Origin: Viscum album
Taxonomy: Eukaryota; Streptophyta; Magnoliopsida; Santalales; Viscaceae
DNA: 64,000 bases
Reading direction: 5' to 3'
Assembly (NCBI GenBank): GCA_963277665.1
Contig: OY728147.1
Location: 1,264,423,424-1,264,487,423, forward strand
Under the pieces are notes generated by a model. It searched no databases. It saw only the letters and a list, made by a program, of their open reading frames with translations, and was not told the origin of the DNA. Positions 48,762-61,663 of this stretch are shown piece after piece; position 1 is the first letter of the stretch; each line of letters starts with the position of its first letter. Made by a program: the position numbers and the translations under genes.

Positions 48762-50990
48762 AAACCCCCAACTTATGTTTTTCTAGTCCTGAGAAAAATG
48801 TATTTCAAAAATATGAAATTCATATTCCCTTTTTCAAAAAAAATTGACACACAATGATTACCGAAAGTCCTCATTCAAAAAAATTATGAAGCCCATAAAA
48901 TCATTTAAAAAAATATAGGTCCATCAGAATATCCCATGCATAAGCCCATTACATTGTTCAAATTTATCGCCACATTTCATCCAATTTCACGAATGTTTGA
49001 TGATGTGTTGTGTGTCACAAAAGGCATGGGGGTTTATTTTTATTCAAGGGGAAAATGATTGAAGCACTAGGTAGAATCACATTTGAATATTAAGATTAGT
49101 ATTCAATATCGTTTTTTTGTATATTTTCTATTGTTTTTAATTTCATTTTTTCCATGGTAATTGAAATTTCACACAATAGAGTCTACCCATGTAGTGAGAC
49201 TTTATCAATAACTCCCTAGCTCAAATACCTGAGGGAACCATGTGAATCTCACATACTAGGGCATAATCTGAAGACAAATTAGTTAAAAAAGTCAAATTAC
49301 CAGAAATAGAGATACCATTACTAACTCTGGGCTAGATAACTATGGATTCACAATCCCCAAGTGCCGAAATCCACACATTAGGTCATTTTATTTCATTATA
49401 TTCAAATTTATTATTAATTTTTGTTGTTGAAAACTAATAAAAAAAATGATTACCAAACCTATGCTATTTTTTTGGGGCGACCCAATGAAAGTAGTCTAAT
49501 GCCCCACTATCCAAAGGACATGTGTTGTAATTTTTTTTATTTGCATGAAAATATAAACAAATAAATATCACATTAGACAGACACACATTCAAAAATATAT
49601 GCACATGAACATAAAAGTCAATTAAAATCAAAATAAAGGCTTTGAAAAATCTTTTGATATTCAATTTCAGATTATGCAATGTGTATTATCATGTTCAAGG
49701 TTAAAGGAATATTTCCTTCTCGGAATTTATTATATTCCAAAATAATTTAGTAAATTTAATTTTTTTTTCAAATTCAATTTTTTTATTTCATGCCCCCCCC
49801 TTCAACATAAAAAAACAAACCTCAGTGTGTGAAAAAAAGAAAATTTATAAGGGGTGGAAGCAGAGAAGGTGAGTTCAAAATGGAAATTGAAAATGAGGAT
49901 CATGGAAGGAGTTCACCTGGTGGTGGAAATTGACGTTTCTTGTTGCACCCATTCAATCCCTTCATATTCATGTCACTAACATAGTGCCGTAGTGGAAAAG
50001 GGAAAAACAATAAAAACAAATATATATATATTAAAAATGAAAAATATAAGTATATATGAAAAATTATAGAATAAGGAAGCATTATAAGTCATAGGTGACT
50101 GGTATGCGTGTGCCCCTGTCTCCCTTTGGCATTGGGTTTGAGTCCCTGCGGCTTTCCCTGTTGTGACCGGGTTTCCATCAAGACCTACGACTTGTTATTG
50201 TAATTTATTTTAGTTACTATTTGTTTGTATTTTTATTTTAACCTATAAACACATAAAAATAAAATGAACATATGATACATTGTCTTCTTTTTAAATTTTT
50301 GGGTAAGGTATTACACAAGGATCACACCCCGTGAAATGGATAAATATGGAGCTTCTCTTTCATACCAATTCATACTCATAAAAAAGAACAAGTCAATAGT
50401 CAATTTTTTTAATATCAAAATGATTCATTAATCCTTTTTGAAAAATAAAGATGATTCAGAATGATTGGAAACCTAGAATAATTGGGTTGACTTCCCTGCA
50501 ACGCTTTGGTTTAAGGTCGTTATCCGGACATGGTTCCTTAATCTATCAATTTTATCCTAGTTCATAGATTGGCTCATTTAACTCAACGTCTGTTTTCTGT
50601 TTATTGAATGATTCAATTAATGGTTTTAACATATGACCATTTACCTTAAAAATGTGACCACTTGTGGGATCCTGAATCTCTACTGCCCCATAGGGGTACA
50701 CATAATGCACTATGAATGGACCTGACCATCTAGACCATCAATTCCCTGGGTGTAAATGAAGTTTCAAACAATATAAGAGAATCAATTATCCCGGTTCAAA
50801 GTTTTTAACTTTGATATTTCTAGAATAGTAGGATTGAACTCTAGATTTATTTATCCATTAATTTTCATAAGCCTCCATCCTATGTTCTTCAAGTTCATTA
50901 AGATAAAAAAAATTTGGATTATCCAATGAAATGTCTAAATTCATTTTATTGATTACCCATAATTCCTTATGCTCAATTTAAACAAGAAAA
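48762..50990 (-). other. Athila region between integrase and 3' LTR
   Basis: In Athila elements this interval can hold an env-like frame; here I see only short, unrecognisable frames (for example 49464-49679). It includes a C9 run near 49793-49801 (a G run on the minus strand, perhaps an extra purine tract) and an unusually GC-rich 100-bp piece at 50090-50190. Confidence 0.5.
50090..50190 (+). repeat. Possible tRNA-derived SINE head
   Basis: A GC-rich island in AT-rich DNA containing GGGTTTGAGTCCC (50134-50146), which fits a Pol III box B (GWTCRANNC). About 40 bp before it, CTGGTATGCGTGTG is a poor box A candidate. After it comes a T-rich stretch. I found no target duplication, so this is tentative; it could also be a chance GC patch in the Athila 3' region. 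Confidence 0.3.
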
Positions 50991-51950
50991 TGGAATTATT
51001 TTCCATAAACCAACCTATATGATGACATTACTATGATGGTTTTGAATGTTTTATGATATTCCCAAAGGGCATCCAAGATTTTTTTAGACCAATATTTCTT
51101 AGATGGAATGACATTTTTTTCATGACTTTCCCTATTAACCATATTTACTAACCCTGCTGGACCAATGTTTTGAGTACGGTATGCAGTGGAAACATTATGA
51201 GAAATCCCATACTTAAAAATTAGTCTAGAGAATGGTTGGTTGAATGGTTTCAACTATCACTAATGATATATCCAAGAAATCCAAATCTAGAAAATATATG
51301 CTCTTTCCGAATTCTAATCACATCTTGGTTATCATGACACATTGAGGGAAGGACCTTAAACCATTTTGAGATATAATTAAATGCTAAAAATATTTAGAGA
51401 TATCCCCTAGCGTTTGGGAAGGGTCCCATGAAATCAATTCCCCAACAATCAATGATTTCAATGATAAGAATGGGAGTGAGTGGAATTTATTCCACTTGGT
51501 AAGGGATCCTTATTTTTTCCATTAAGGACATATTTGGAAGAATTTATAGCAATACATAGTGAGGTTAGGCTAGTAGAAACAACAATGGAGGACCTTTACA
51601 GGGTCATTCATTGTGGAAAAGTGGCCTCCACATGCCTGTACATAACAAAATATTATAATGGACTATTTCTCAGACTCAGGAACACCTCTCCAAATGATTT
51701 GATCTAGGAAGAACATGAAGAGGTAAGGATCATCAAACATATAGTGCTTGACATCAGAATGAAATTTCCTCATTTCATGGGTCCTAATTTTTTTTAGAAT
51801 TTCACCTCTAACCAAGTGGTTTGCTATGTCAGCATACCAATAGAAGTCACTCAAAGAATAGTGGTGCTCATTAAGAAATGAATCAGAAAAAAAGGTGATA
51901 TGAGTTGTCATTGAATTCAATCCTAGAGAGGTGATTGACTAAAAAAATTT
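50991..51950 (-). pseudogene. Athila integrase remnant
   Basis: In minus-strand order: the YADIANHLVRGEI and SDVKHYMFDDPYLF segment (51663-51920) typical of the Athila zinc domain; [14 protein letters not shown] (about 51415-51470) with the first catalytic Asp; IISDS (near 51260) with the second; and TAYRTQ...VNRE with SSYRLVYGK (50996-51253). In the last, the stretch usually carrying the catalytic Glu reads GPAGLVNMVNRE, so that residue may be lost. There are stops and frame changes between pieces. Confidence 0.75.
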
Positions 51951-52079
51951 CCAAAACCTTTTTTATAATTAATTGTTAATTAAAACTATTGAAGAAGATG
52001 TATCGATATAATAAATCCTGAAATAGGATCATGTTTCATGGATATGTTATTTTAGGGCTAAATGGCCAGTGAAGATAGT

Positions 52080-53010
52080 GATGGTTGATCCTAAGATATA
52101 AGTACTGAATTTCTATAAGGAAAAGAAAATAGTAAGAAACTATTTCTTAATGGTCGTGTAGTAGATTTGTGCATCATTTATTGTTTTTTGCATAAGTAAT
52201 GACACATGGAGTTTTCTCATAGAATTGTCCTACTACTACTCCGACAGTGAAGTGACTCACATCACAGATGACTTCGAATGGAAGTTTTAAATTAGGATAT
52301 TTCATGATAGGGGGAGATATAAGAGTTGACTTGAGTGTAGGGAATGATTTCTATGATATTTATATCTTTAAAAATGGATCATATTTCACATAAAGTGCAC
52401 AATGTAGTGGAGAAATATAGTTGTAATTCCTAGGTTGACTTCTATAGAAACCATTATGTCTTAAGAATGACATCACATCCATAACAGTTTTATGAGAGGG
52501 AAGGTGACGATTGATATCGACCATAGCATTAGCAGCATCAATATCTCTACGAGATACTAGATGTCCTAGAATAAGTCATTTAACATGAAATTTCATTTTT
52601 CAAAATTTAGGATGATGATATTATCCTCACATATTGATAAATCCACTTTAGAATTAAGACGGAATCCCTCAAAATTATCTCCAATGATGGAGAAGACATC
52701 CATGAATACTTCTAAACAATCCCCCACCATGTTTGAGAAGATTCACATCATGCACCACTGGAAGGTCCCAAGGGAATTACATAACCCAAATGGCATGTGC
52801 ATGAAGGAGAAAGTGAATAATGGACATGTGATGGTTGTTTTTACATTATCTTATATGGTGACCTAGATTTGATTATACCCTTATTATCTATCTAGTAAAC
52901 AAAAAAATTGATTAACTGCCACTCACTCAAGGACTTGATCAATAAAGGGAAAGAGGAAATTGCCTTACATTATATAAGAGTGTTGCTTCCATGGGAAGTA
53001 CATACCATCA
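52080..53010 (-). pseudogene. Athila reverse transcriptase remnant
   Basis: On the minus strand: MPFGLCNS (near 52795) and FQWCMM, then the active-site region reading FMDVFSIIGD in place of FMDDFSVFG, so the second catalytic Asp is replaced; then LGHLVSRRDIDAANA and FLRHNGFYR (52440-52575), the conserved end of RT. Several stops. RNase H presumably follows to 52080 but is not clear. Confidence 0.7.
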
Positions 53011-56000
53011 ATCCACAAAAAACCCTTATGAGGAGATGTCACCATCCTCATGGGTGATCACAGTGATTCCATCTTTCTTTGGGACAACATGAATTGGGAT
53101 TACCGAATCACTATCAACAATGTGGTAAATGATACCTACTTTCAAGAACATAAGGATCCATAAAATTGTTTTCTAATGCTTTATTAGTACATCTAGAATC
53201 ATAATATCTTTATTGGATTAAAGAGAGGAAGAAATTTCTAAAATAAAAGTCTTGATTGTCCCCTAAAAAAGAATAATTAAGAGGTGAAGGTAGGACCTTA
53301 ATTTCATATTTAGATCTGTTATCACTTTCCAAGGAAGGATGTGACTTTTTATTTTACTCTGATTCATTGTCTATATTTCATGAAAAAATTGGTTCCTTTT
53401 GAATAGAATTTTCATCCACTAAATTGTCTACATTTGTGTCATGAATGGGTATGGACTCAATATTATTGATTTCACCAATTATATAATTGAATTTTTATTC
53501 AATAAAATCATCAATTGACCAATATGAAATAGATTCAATAAAGGAAGACAAATTTCCCCCATGCAACAAAGGAAAATAAATATCTTCTTGAATTAAACAT
53601 CCTTTTATAATCCCTTGATATTCTTAGAGTTCACTATCAACACTACCTATCCAGTTTACTTCATGGATATATTCATCACCCCAAATTTGAGAGTTAGCAT
53701 TATAGATGTTTAGATCGAGGCTCATGTTTCCAAAGGTTATTGTCATGTTACCATTCATAACATAGATGACTAAGTTGAGTTTTGCTGAGAATTCATTAAC
53801 AAGGATAATGGGGGTTTTCTCCCTAGAACCGAAAAATGGGTGATTTTATAGAAAAATGCAGTCAACTAGGTAATCTAGATTTTCCACTATCTCTAAATCA
53901 ATTTTTAATATCCCCTTAGGAACTCAAACACAATGATCAACAAGTTGAAGAGTGACAGATGTGGGTTAGAGTTCATCAAGCCCTAACTGATAGTACAAGG
54001 AATAATGAATGAGGTTCACAAGGTCTCCTAGATCACCAAGGGCCTAGACAACTTTATTATTTCCTAACTCAACATTGATTTTTGGACCTCCTAGGTCATT
54101 AAACATTGGAGTAATTGTAACATTAATGGTGGTACACACATTACCAACCAAAGGATGTGGTTTTTATGTAAAAATTTCTTTTTATAATTACACAAGTCCA
54201 TGAAGTGCATTGAGTAGGTAGAAATGGTTGGATTTAATCTATAATGGAAATGTTCAAGTTATCCTGAGAGAATATTTCCCATAGAATCCCATTCAATTAT
54301 CGTTTATTTTTACCTCTCATGCAATTATTTAAGGAAGAAGGTTGTTTGATTGTTTGGTGTGGTTGTAGTTCTTTCACATTCTCATTTGGGTTTTCTGAAT
54401 CTGTGGGTGTTTATTCATCATTCTAATGCATTTTTGAACCATTTAATAGATCTAGAATGTCTTGTTCATGTTTCTTAATGGATTTCCATCTTATTAAAAT
54501 AGTAACTACTTTGAGTTGTTCATGATATGTTTTTGTGTAATTGGATTTGTCCAAATAATTGTGAGGATGGTACCACCTAGTTAGGAATGGGTGACGTTTT
54601 GGTTTTAATGGTTTGTAGTTCATGTTAATGGGATGATACTTATTAGTTCATTTTCTCCTTTTTTTCAAAACATATCAAGGATTGGAAGTGGGACAAATTT
54701 AGTAGGGGCTTTTGCTGGTCGGTTTATCCCAGGAGGATACTTTGGATGTTGAATTGGTTTTTTCATGGGTTGTCGGTTGCATTGTTGGAATCAGATAATG
54801 GGGTGTTGGTACAAGATTTTTTGTGGGAGGAAATGGTTATGGTTTAAAAAACATTGTGGAGGGTAGGGGTTTGGTACTTGTGGATGACTAGGTTGTCGGT
54901 TGGGTTGTTGGTTATCTTTCTAACAGAATCCTGGATGGTCATTATACCATATATTGAAAGTGTATTTCTATAGTGGATTTTGAAAGTTTAGAGCATTTAA
55001 CTCCACTGGTGGTCCTCAAAAAAGAACATATTTAATGGAAGGGATGGTTGGTCAGTTGTTAGTCTTGTTTTCATGTTTGTCACAAATTGTGAAAAAAGGG
55101 TCAACATTTTGAATTTCATGGACTTTTCAATGATTTATTACCTCGACCTTCATAGTGAGTGCAACAAGTTATTCCTTAAGGATTTCCTCCTCCCAAAGTC
55201 TGTGAATTACACCAGATTTGGGTGGTTTCACATTGTAACGTGATGTTCCCATTGTTTTTTTTTCTACAAGGCATTCTAGATACTCGTAAGAATCATTTGG
55301 GAATTTGGTTTCGAAGTTTCTGTTACAGATCATGTCAATGAATTATTTGTTTCCCAGACCCAACCCTTTATAAAATATTCTTACTTGTTTAGGGATTGAA
55401 AATCAAAGGTGAATTACAATGTTTATTGTGTGTCTGAACCTCTCCTATGATTCATAAATTTACTCCCCTTCTTTTTCAAAAAAAGGTATTCTTTTTTATG
55501 TGAAATTGTTTTGTGATGGGGGAAGTATTTTTTGTTGAACTATCATTGCAATTGGTCCAATGAGTGGATTGATATAGGACTCATATTTTTTAACGTATTA
55601 TTTTTTCAATCCCTTAGTGAGAATGTAAGGATATTTTCTTAGCTGAGTCAAGTTGATGTTGTGGTCACTTAGTTTCAACAATGTCTTCGGACTCTTTGAC
55701 ATGATGGTATGTCATTTCAGACTCAATCCCATGAGAGGATTCAAAGTGGTTTATGACATGAGGTTTAAAAATATATTGGGCTTATCCTAGGGAATCATGA
55801 CTAATAGAAGAGGGTGTATTGGTCTAGGTAGGTGTGAGGTAGTTATTAATGATTTTATTGACTGCCTTATTTAGATTTCCATTTTGGTTCTCACCTAGGT
55901 TTATGAGTATATTTATTTGAAGACCCTCCATTGAAATTGACTCAATTTTGGAATCAATATTGTTAGGAATATTTGGATCTAATGGGAAGAGTCCACTAGG

Positions 56001-56040
56001 TCCTCTTGACTACCCAACCCCTTGTCATTCCACCCAAACT
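53011..56040 (-). pseudogene. Athila gag/protease region, decayed
   Basis: No long frame survives. On the minus strand around 54700-54960 the reading is rich in Pro, Gln and Asn (HPGFC, NQQPNRQPSHPQVPNPYPP), typical of the disordered part of Athila Gag. Around 55140-55260 there are traces of further coding sequence. I cannot place capsid or protease borders. Confidence 0.5.
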
Positions 56041-56067
56041 AATTTCATTGAGTTATTGCGAATGTAG

Positions 56068-56081
56068 GCGGACATGCGCCA
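56068..56081 (-). other. Decayed primer-binding site of Athila element
   Basis: On the minus strand TGGCGCATGTCCGC, against the TGGCGCC start that Athila elements commonly use. The first six bases match. Its place beside the right LTR supports the minus orientation. Confidence 0.5.
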
Positions 56082-56083
56082 AA

Positions 56084-57929
56084 AGAAAAAAAATTATAAA
56101 TGGAAAAGGTAAGAGAATTTGGGGTGAGAAAAGATAATTGGGGTAGAATAGAATGGGTGTTGAGATAAATTACTTATTTTACCAGAAAAATTTCCAAAAT
56201 TAGGTTTCACCTTAATTTTCCCTTGTTTTTAGGGATAAGAGGTCATTTGAAAAGTATCTTGGGTTGTCGATTCCTGAGGGACCTAAGAAGAATCCTATAG
56301 ACTCAGACATTCTATGGACAGAGTATGGGAATTATGTGGGCAATATTAGGATTATTTTTGATAGGTTTAAGAAAAAACTACATGAATTAAGAGAATTAAA
56401 ATTGAAATAACGAGTTGGTCCAAAGTTATCACTTGGGGTGTATTAGATGAATTCCCTTTTTTATTTATAATTTCAATTTCATTAACTAAATAAGTATTCA
56501 TTTAATGAAATAAATATAACCTCATCACATACCTGTTAAAAATCATCAAAAACATGTTAAATTAACCTATAAACTTTTAGGATAATTTTCATGAGGACTC
56601 CAATGTAATGGATATCATTTGGATATAAAAGTGGGGTGATAAAATTCAATAAGGAAAAGGAAGAGAGAAAATCCATGAATAATTGAAACTCAATTAAATG
56701 AAAAAAAACAACATTTAGTGATTGAGAAATAGAATCATACCCAACAACTTTCTACTCCATTGGATCAAACCATAAATGATTTATCAATCCATTAATGGCA
56801 TGTTCTCAACGAAAGCAGGAAGTAGACTCATAAGGGTGAAATTGAAGAAGTAAAAACAAAAAAATAACGATCACTCTACCATTGTGTGAAAAATATCAGA
56901 AGGTATGGTCTGAATAAATTCACACCTTAAGAATAATATATCAATTTTAAATAGAGAAAAATGGAACAACATAAAATGAAAAATGTTTATTAAGAAGAAT
57001 TTTTATTCGAATAACTTACATTATAATGAAGAACGATACAAAGACAAAATGGTATAATAAAATTACATTGACAAAAATCTCAAATATCCTCAAATCCATC
57101 AAAAAAATTGCCTTAAATAAGAATTTGTAAAGCCTTGGGATGAGAAAACAATAGTGGAAGTCACCTCAAATAGTTTTGGTGGCCTTATGTGCGTGGAATG
57201 TTAAGGGGGAGTGGACTTTCCCGCCCATGACAATCAATCCAAGCCAACTCGCATCAACTAAACCTAGGTGCTGAATGGAGAATCTAGATGGCCGCATTTG
57301 GTAAGACATAGAAGAAAAAACTAAAGATACAGATGTCCCATGAGGTTCTGTAAAAATTCATTAAAAATTGATTTTTGGTTCATGAGATATGTGTACAATG
57401 GCGGGCTATTTTTTGAGGCCACATAATTGAGCCTAGAATTTGATCTCCAAATTGGGCCGCATAAAACTCCCTTTAACACACAGAATTATCTCTTTTCACT
57501 AATGGATGAAATGATCCCCTTTATGTCCTATATCTTCAGTTCTATTTTCTGAATTATTGGGCATGGATTATGGACAATAATGTATCATTATAGGGATGCT
57601 CTCCAATTTTATTTTCCCATAATGTTGCTGGTTCAAGGCTATCTTTAGTGGTCTTCAATATGAATCTTTATGTAATACCAAAGCATGGATTGCTCCTTAT
57701 ATCATGGGAGACATAAAAATAAAATATTAAAATACAATCAAAATAAATTTATGTTTTAATAGGTATTTAAATATTTAGTATGAAATAGTGCACTTTAACC
57801 AATAATTTCAATCTTAATGGGAAATGATGTCCAAAGTGTAAAATACTCTAAACTGGTGTTTATGAATAATAAAGAACATGAATATTATATATATTAAAAA
57901 TGAATAATATCCTCATTCAGTGGCTAACA
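56084..57929 (-). repeat. 5' LTR of Athila element (right)
   Basis: On the minus strand it starts TGTTAGCCACTGAATG (57929). The inner end is set by the primer site and is uncertain: alignable sequence with the left LTR is clear only from about 56230. No coding content. Confidence 0.62.
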
Positions 57930-57934
57930 AACAT
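57930..57934. other. Target-site duplication of Athila element, right copy
   Basis: AACAT, matching 47046-47050. Confidence 0.55.
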
Positions 57935-58242
57935 CCAAAAATAATTTATCATGTTCAAAAAATGATGGATGGTAAATATATTTTAAATGATATTAATCCA
58001 TTGTTCAGTAACAACTGGATCACATGACCCACTGAAAATATGTGGACGTTGCCTCATGAAGGACTCAATGATTTTAGTTCCCTTCTATTCTCATTATGAA
58101 GTTTAGAATGATTCATAACTTGTATAAGTATAGAAATAGAAGTATCTATTCCATATACAATAACAATTGGTTGTTTAGGACGACAATAATTGCATTGCAT
58201 AGTGCATAGATCATTAACACAGTTACATTGGGTTCCATCCAT
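57935..58242 (-). pseudogene. E gag N-terminal part, cut by Athila
   Basis: It starts MDGTQCNCVNDLCTMQCNYC, like [20 protein letters not shown] in D. The frame is open to about 58054; after a stop the homology goes on (minus strand TTCATGAGGCAACGTCCACA, D TTCATGAGGCAGCGTCCACC) to TTGAACATGATAA, where Athila begins. The start codon follows TTGGTTTTAG/ACA, the candidate acceptor. Confidence 0.8.
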
Positions 58243-58495
58243 TGTCTAAAACCAATAAATAATCGTGTGAGAGTCAAAATTCATACTATTAAAACAAAAT
58301 AATCAAGTGGGAGTACATTCCTTCCATAACATATTAGGTTTAATCCTAGGTTATTCATGATTTTTACCATAATTATAGGATTTTTACCTATAGTTAGACA
58401 TAATCTTAATGGCATCCCTAGACATACCTTAGAAATATCTATAGGGATCTCACTAATGTTTTTGCATCCGAGTTTTCAAATGTTGACTAAACCTT
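58243..58495 (-). other. Leader of E
   Basis: 253 bp, similar in length and in words (GAATAACCTAGGA, TTGGTTTTAG) to D's leader and unlike the longer leaders of A and F. No coding signal. The candidate splice acceptor AG is at 58246-58247. Confidence 0.6.
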
Positions 58496-58508
58496 CACTC
58501 TCATACCA
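58496..58508 (-). other. Primer-binding site of E
   Basis: On the minus strand TGGTATGAGAGTG, one mismatch to TGGTATCAGAG. It fixes E's orientation and 5' LTR edge. Confidence 0.8.
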
Positions 58509-58510
58509 AC

Positions 58511-59002
58511 TCTTATAACACAATATTGAAAAACATGGAATTTATGTTTCTTTAACAGAATACTTAATTTGTAACACAAATATACTCCCAAAGACTGTAT
58601 TATTTTATTGTCTTTAGAATCATAGATAATAATATTCTAACTTTGTGAAATATATTCAACCTCTCCCATAAATATCTTCCTATTTTTTACCATACTAAAA
58701 CCATTCTATATATCATGGGGAAAATAAAACATAAAAAAAGGTTTCCTCAAATTATCATTAAGGATGAACAATTGAAAACATTAAATAAACCATAAACATA
58801 AGACTGATAAAATTTGAACAAAATGTTTAAATATCAAAATTTTGAGTAAAAAATTTTATTATGGCAGTATGTATGGCATAGATAAAAAATGAACATTAAC
58901 ATTTACAAAATAGAATTGTTATAAATCATGGAATAATGGCATACAAATTAGCACATTATATGATTTCCATGGTAGCCAAGGCATTGCTTCCTAGACCATT
59001 AT
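58511..59002 (-). repeat. E 5' LTR, U5 end only
   Basis: Matches 19605-20095 in E's 3' LTR (shared TAGCCAAGGCATT and AGACCAT). It is cut at 59002 by element F; the rest lies outside the window. The five bases before F are ATTAT, the expected target site. Confidence 0.72.
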
Positions 59003-60315
59003 TGTAACGACCCAAAGTTTTATTAAGGGAAATCCCTCTTGATCAAATTTATTGTCTCTTTATATTTATATGAAATGTCAAATTATTTGGTTTTATGTTA
59101 TGAATTTTGACCATTTCTAATATAGCCATTGATAAGTGATCACAAGATTAGTATAAATATAGGAATTTAAAAAATCGAATTTACTCAGACAAAAAAAGCG
59201 ATGTCCCCATCCAGTAGAATTACCCCATACAAATCCCATTTTTCAGAGCTCAGAAAAGAGGTGGCATCCGTGGGCTTTTCTCTTGACCAATCCCAAGCTG
59301 AGTTTCATCATGTCAAGCTCTAACGGGACCGTCTAATGGTGAAGTGGATGTTAATAGAAATTACCACTCGAGCGATGTTATCTGAGCCACCCTAAGAGTC
59401 TGTCACCATCGCAAACCTTACCCTTAGGTCTTATGTGGTTGTTTTAAGGAGTTATGTAACAAATCTCTAGTACTATGTTCATGTAAATTTTTTTTATATA
59501 ATAATGAATATACATTCTTGTCATTATTGATACATTGTAAATAATTTTTTATGTGATAATAGTGTTTTTAGTTATTATTTAATTAAGAATTTTATTTTAT
59601 TAAATTAGGAGATTTTTAAATTGAATAATATTTTAATAAATTATTATTATTATTATTATTGAATTAATTTCATTATATATAAAGGATAATATTATTTTAT
59701 GAGTGAAATTATAGTTTTTATAATGGTTTGAAATCCATTTCGGGCAAAACCAGTGAATTTTGGATAAATGTTAGTTTTTATATTAAAAAGTGAAAATTAA
59801 CATATTTTGAAAATTATTTAGAAAAAATAAATGTCATTTTTTGAATCAGGACATCAAAATTATCCAACGATGAATTTTTCATAATTTTCTGAGATAGTCA
59901 AATTTTTGGGTAAAAATTAAATACCGTTTAAATATATAATGTGTTTTATAACATCATAATGAACCAATAGTGATTTCATAAAATACGATAAGATTTATGT
60001 TCGGCCTATATAGGTTTTACGATAAAAAATAATATGATTTTGGGTTGGTGTGACTTACTTTTCAAAGCACTAATGGACGCCTCAAGACTTATTAAACATC
60101 TTGTCTTTTTAAATTATTTTCCATGGGAGTGTGACTCAACTCCACATAAGAAACCTCATTATTTTAAGAAAATAGGACTTTGTCCATATAAAATATTGTT
60201 TTCCTCTTCCCGGTGATAAAAACCATGGGCAAAAAACATGGGATGGTTTGTGGTTTGGATTAATTTAATGTAAGGGGACCCAAACCTAAATAATAAATAA
60301 TTCAATCACTTTTCT

Positions 60316-60323
60316 TATATAAA
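60316..60323 (+). promoter_or_regulatory. TATA box of F LTR
   Basis: TATATAAA in CTTATATAAACCCACCC, followed by a C/T-rich stretch (CTTCCTCCTCTCTC). The context is as in D. Confidence 0.65.
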
Positions 60324-61140
60324 CCCACCCAAGCTCCCACTTCCTCCTCTCTCATAGCCTTTGGAGTTCGTCCAACCTCTTCCCTACTCTCTCTAGAATC
60401 CTCCAATGGTTCCCATATCTCCCAAGAAGCCTCTCACAAGCCTCTAATTAGCCGTTGGAAGCACACTTCCAAGTAATGGTTTTAATCTTCCTTTCTCATT
60501 TTTGTCAAATTTTCTTTAAGTTGTCTTGACCTTCTAATTTCAATTATGAACATTGGGGTATGATTTAGAACCTCCCTCATACTTCCCTATTTATGTTTCA
60601 ATTATGGGAGACCCCTTTCTCTCTCATTAAATGCCTCCCATGTACACCTATTACTATACTAAAATTCCGGAAGGAACTTGTCTCTCCTCTTTTACATTCA
60701 ATCAATACTTTTGTATCATGAATCTAAATTTCATAACAATTGTGGGTACATGTATCAATATGACCTCCTTACTCTCTATTACATGTAAATTTTATGAGGA
60801 ACCCATTTCTCTCTCATTATACGTTTATTATGAATTCTTATGTCACGCCGTTACGCTGCCAAAATCACACCGATTTTCTAAGCCAATGTCATTGAGTAGT
60901 GAATACCATGCCCATTTCTCCATCAATGGTATTCACCTTTATGCACATTTAATTTTTTTATTATAAAGTTTCATGTATAAATTTCACATTCCTTTATCGT
61001 GTAATAAATGTTTATGTTTTATGATTCCTTGTTTTATGATCCACATGCCACACATATGCATGAAATGAAATGATTAATAAGGGTGTGCCCTTATAGCACA
61101 CCAATGCATTGGGTAAAGTAAAGTATAATGATATGTCATG

Positions 61141-61256
61141 TGCAATGAGTGTTGACTCATGCTAATTCAAGTGAAATGAGGGTTTACTCGTACTTCATGT
61201 TCAATGAGGATTTACTCATGCTCCATGTGCAATGGGCCTTGGCTCATGCTAATTCC
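61141..61256 (+). repeat. Four short dyad repeats in F LTR
   Basis: Four successive units spaced about 30 bp, each an ATGAG...CTCAT type dyad: ATGAGTGTTGACTCAT, ATGAGGGTTTACTCGT, ATGAGGATTTACTCAT, ATGGGCCTTGGCTCAT. Spacers repeat CATGTTCAA/CATGTGCAA. They lie in the transcribed part of the LTR and could form small stems. Confidence 0.6.
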
Positions 61257-61652
61257 ATGTTAAGTGTTGTTTCCACATTTCCATGTTATGATTATCATGC
61301 TTTATCGTAACTTTATGTTCATGTTACTCTTGTTCTATATTGATATTCCTAACATCTAACATGTATTTTACTCCTCATGTTATTCCATGTGTATTCCTAT
61401 ACTAGGATTTATAGATCACTCTTTTCTTGTGCATGTCCTCAGGTTATCCCATGAAATGCTAAGTATGAGGGAATGTAGTGGTCATGTAAAGGAAGTTTTC
61501 AATGAAGATGTTGTATTTCATGTTTCAAGATTTAATGTAATGATCCTAATCCCCAAAGAAACTAATCCTCTCGATATTCTTTTTTGTATCAAGTGTAGTT
61601 TTATATAATAAATCATGTTTAAGTTTGTTTTAATATTAAGGTTTTTCATAGA

Positions 61653-61663
61653 TGGTATAAGAG
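61653..61663 (+). other. Primer-binding site of F
   Basis: TGGTATAAGAG, one mismatch to the Met-tRNA complement, two bases after the LTR end as in D. Confidence 0.85.

Larger units (their letters stand above)
47051..57929 (-). mobile_element. Athila-like Ty3-gypsy element, decayed
   Basis: About 10.9 kb on the minus strand. From the right: 5' LTR, decayed TGGCGC-type primer site, Pro/Gln-rich gag, RT, integrase, about 2.2 kb of 3' sequence, 3' LTR. Integrase text such as [20 protein letters not shown] and SSYRLVYGK and RT text such as MPFGLCNS are typical of the Athila branch and unlike D. The LTRs are clearly related but much diverged (for example 47111-47165 against 56255-56310). It is inserted in E's gag. 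All frames are broken, so it cannot be active. Confidence 0.8.
59003..61650 (+). repeat. 5' LTR of F
   Basis: 2,648 bp, TGTAACGACCC to TTTTTCATA (ends TA, like D). TATA box at 60316; pyrimidine-rich start region after it; a candidate donor CCAA/GTAATGG at 60473; a (TTA)n run near 59639-59660; dyad repeats at 61141-61256. The inverted repeat of the A/D/E U3 is not present at the equivalent place. Open frames such as 60631-60966 have no domain. Confidence 0.82.

Noticed and set aside
50090..50190. A genuine tRNA gene
   Set aside because: A T-arm-like sequence is present, but I cannot fold an acceptor, D or anticodon arm around it.
47051..57929. Athila as the source of the E gag remnant
   Set aside because: The gag at 57935-58242 matches D and F, not Athila, and continues at 47045 on the other side, so it belongs to the interrupted element E.
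60631..60966. 111-codon frame on the + strand
   Set aside because: It is inside F's LTR downstream of the TATA box, with no domain, and overlaps untranslated sequence by analogy with D.
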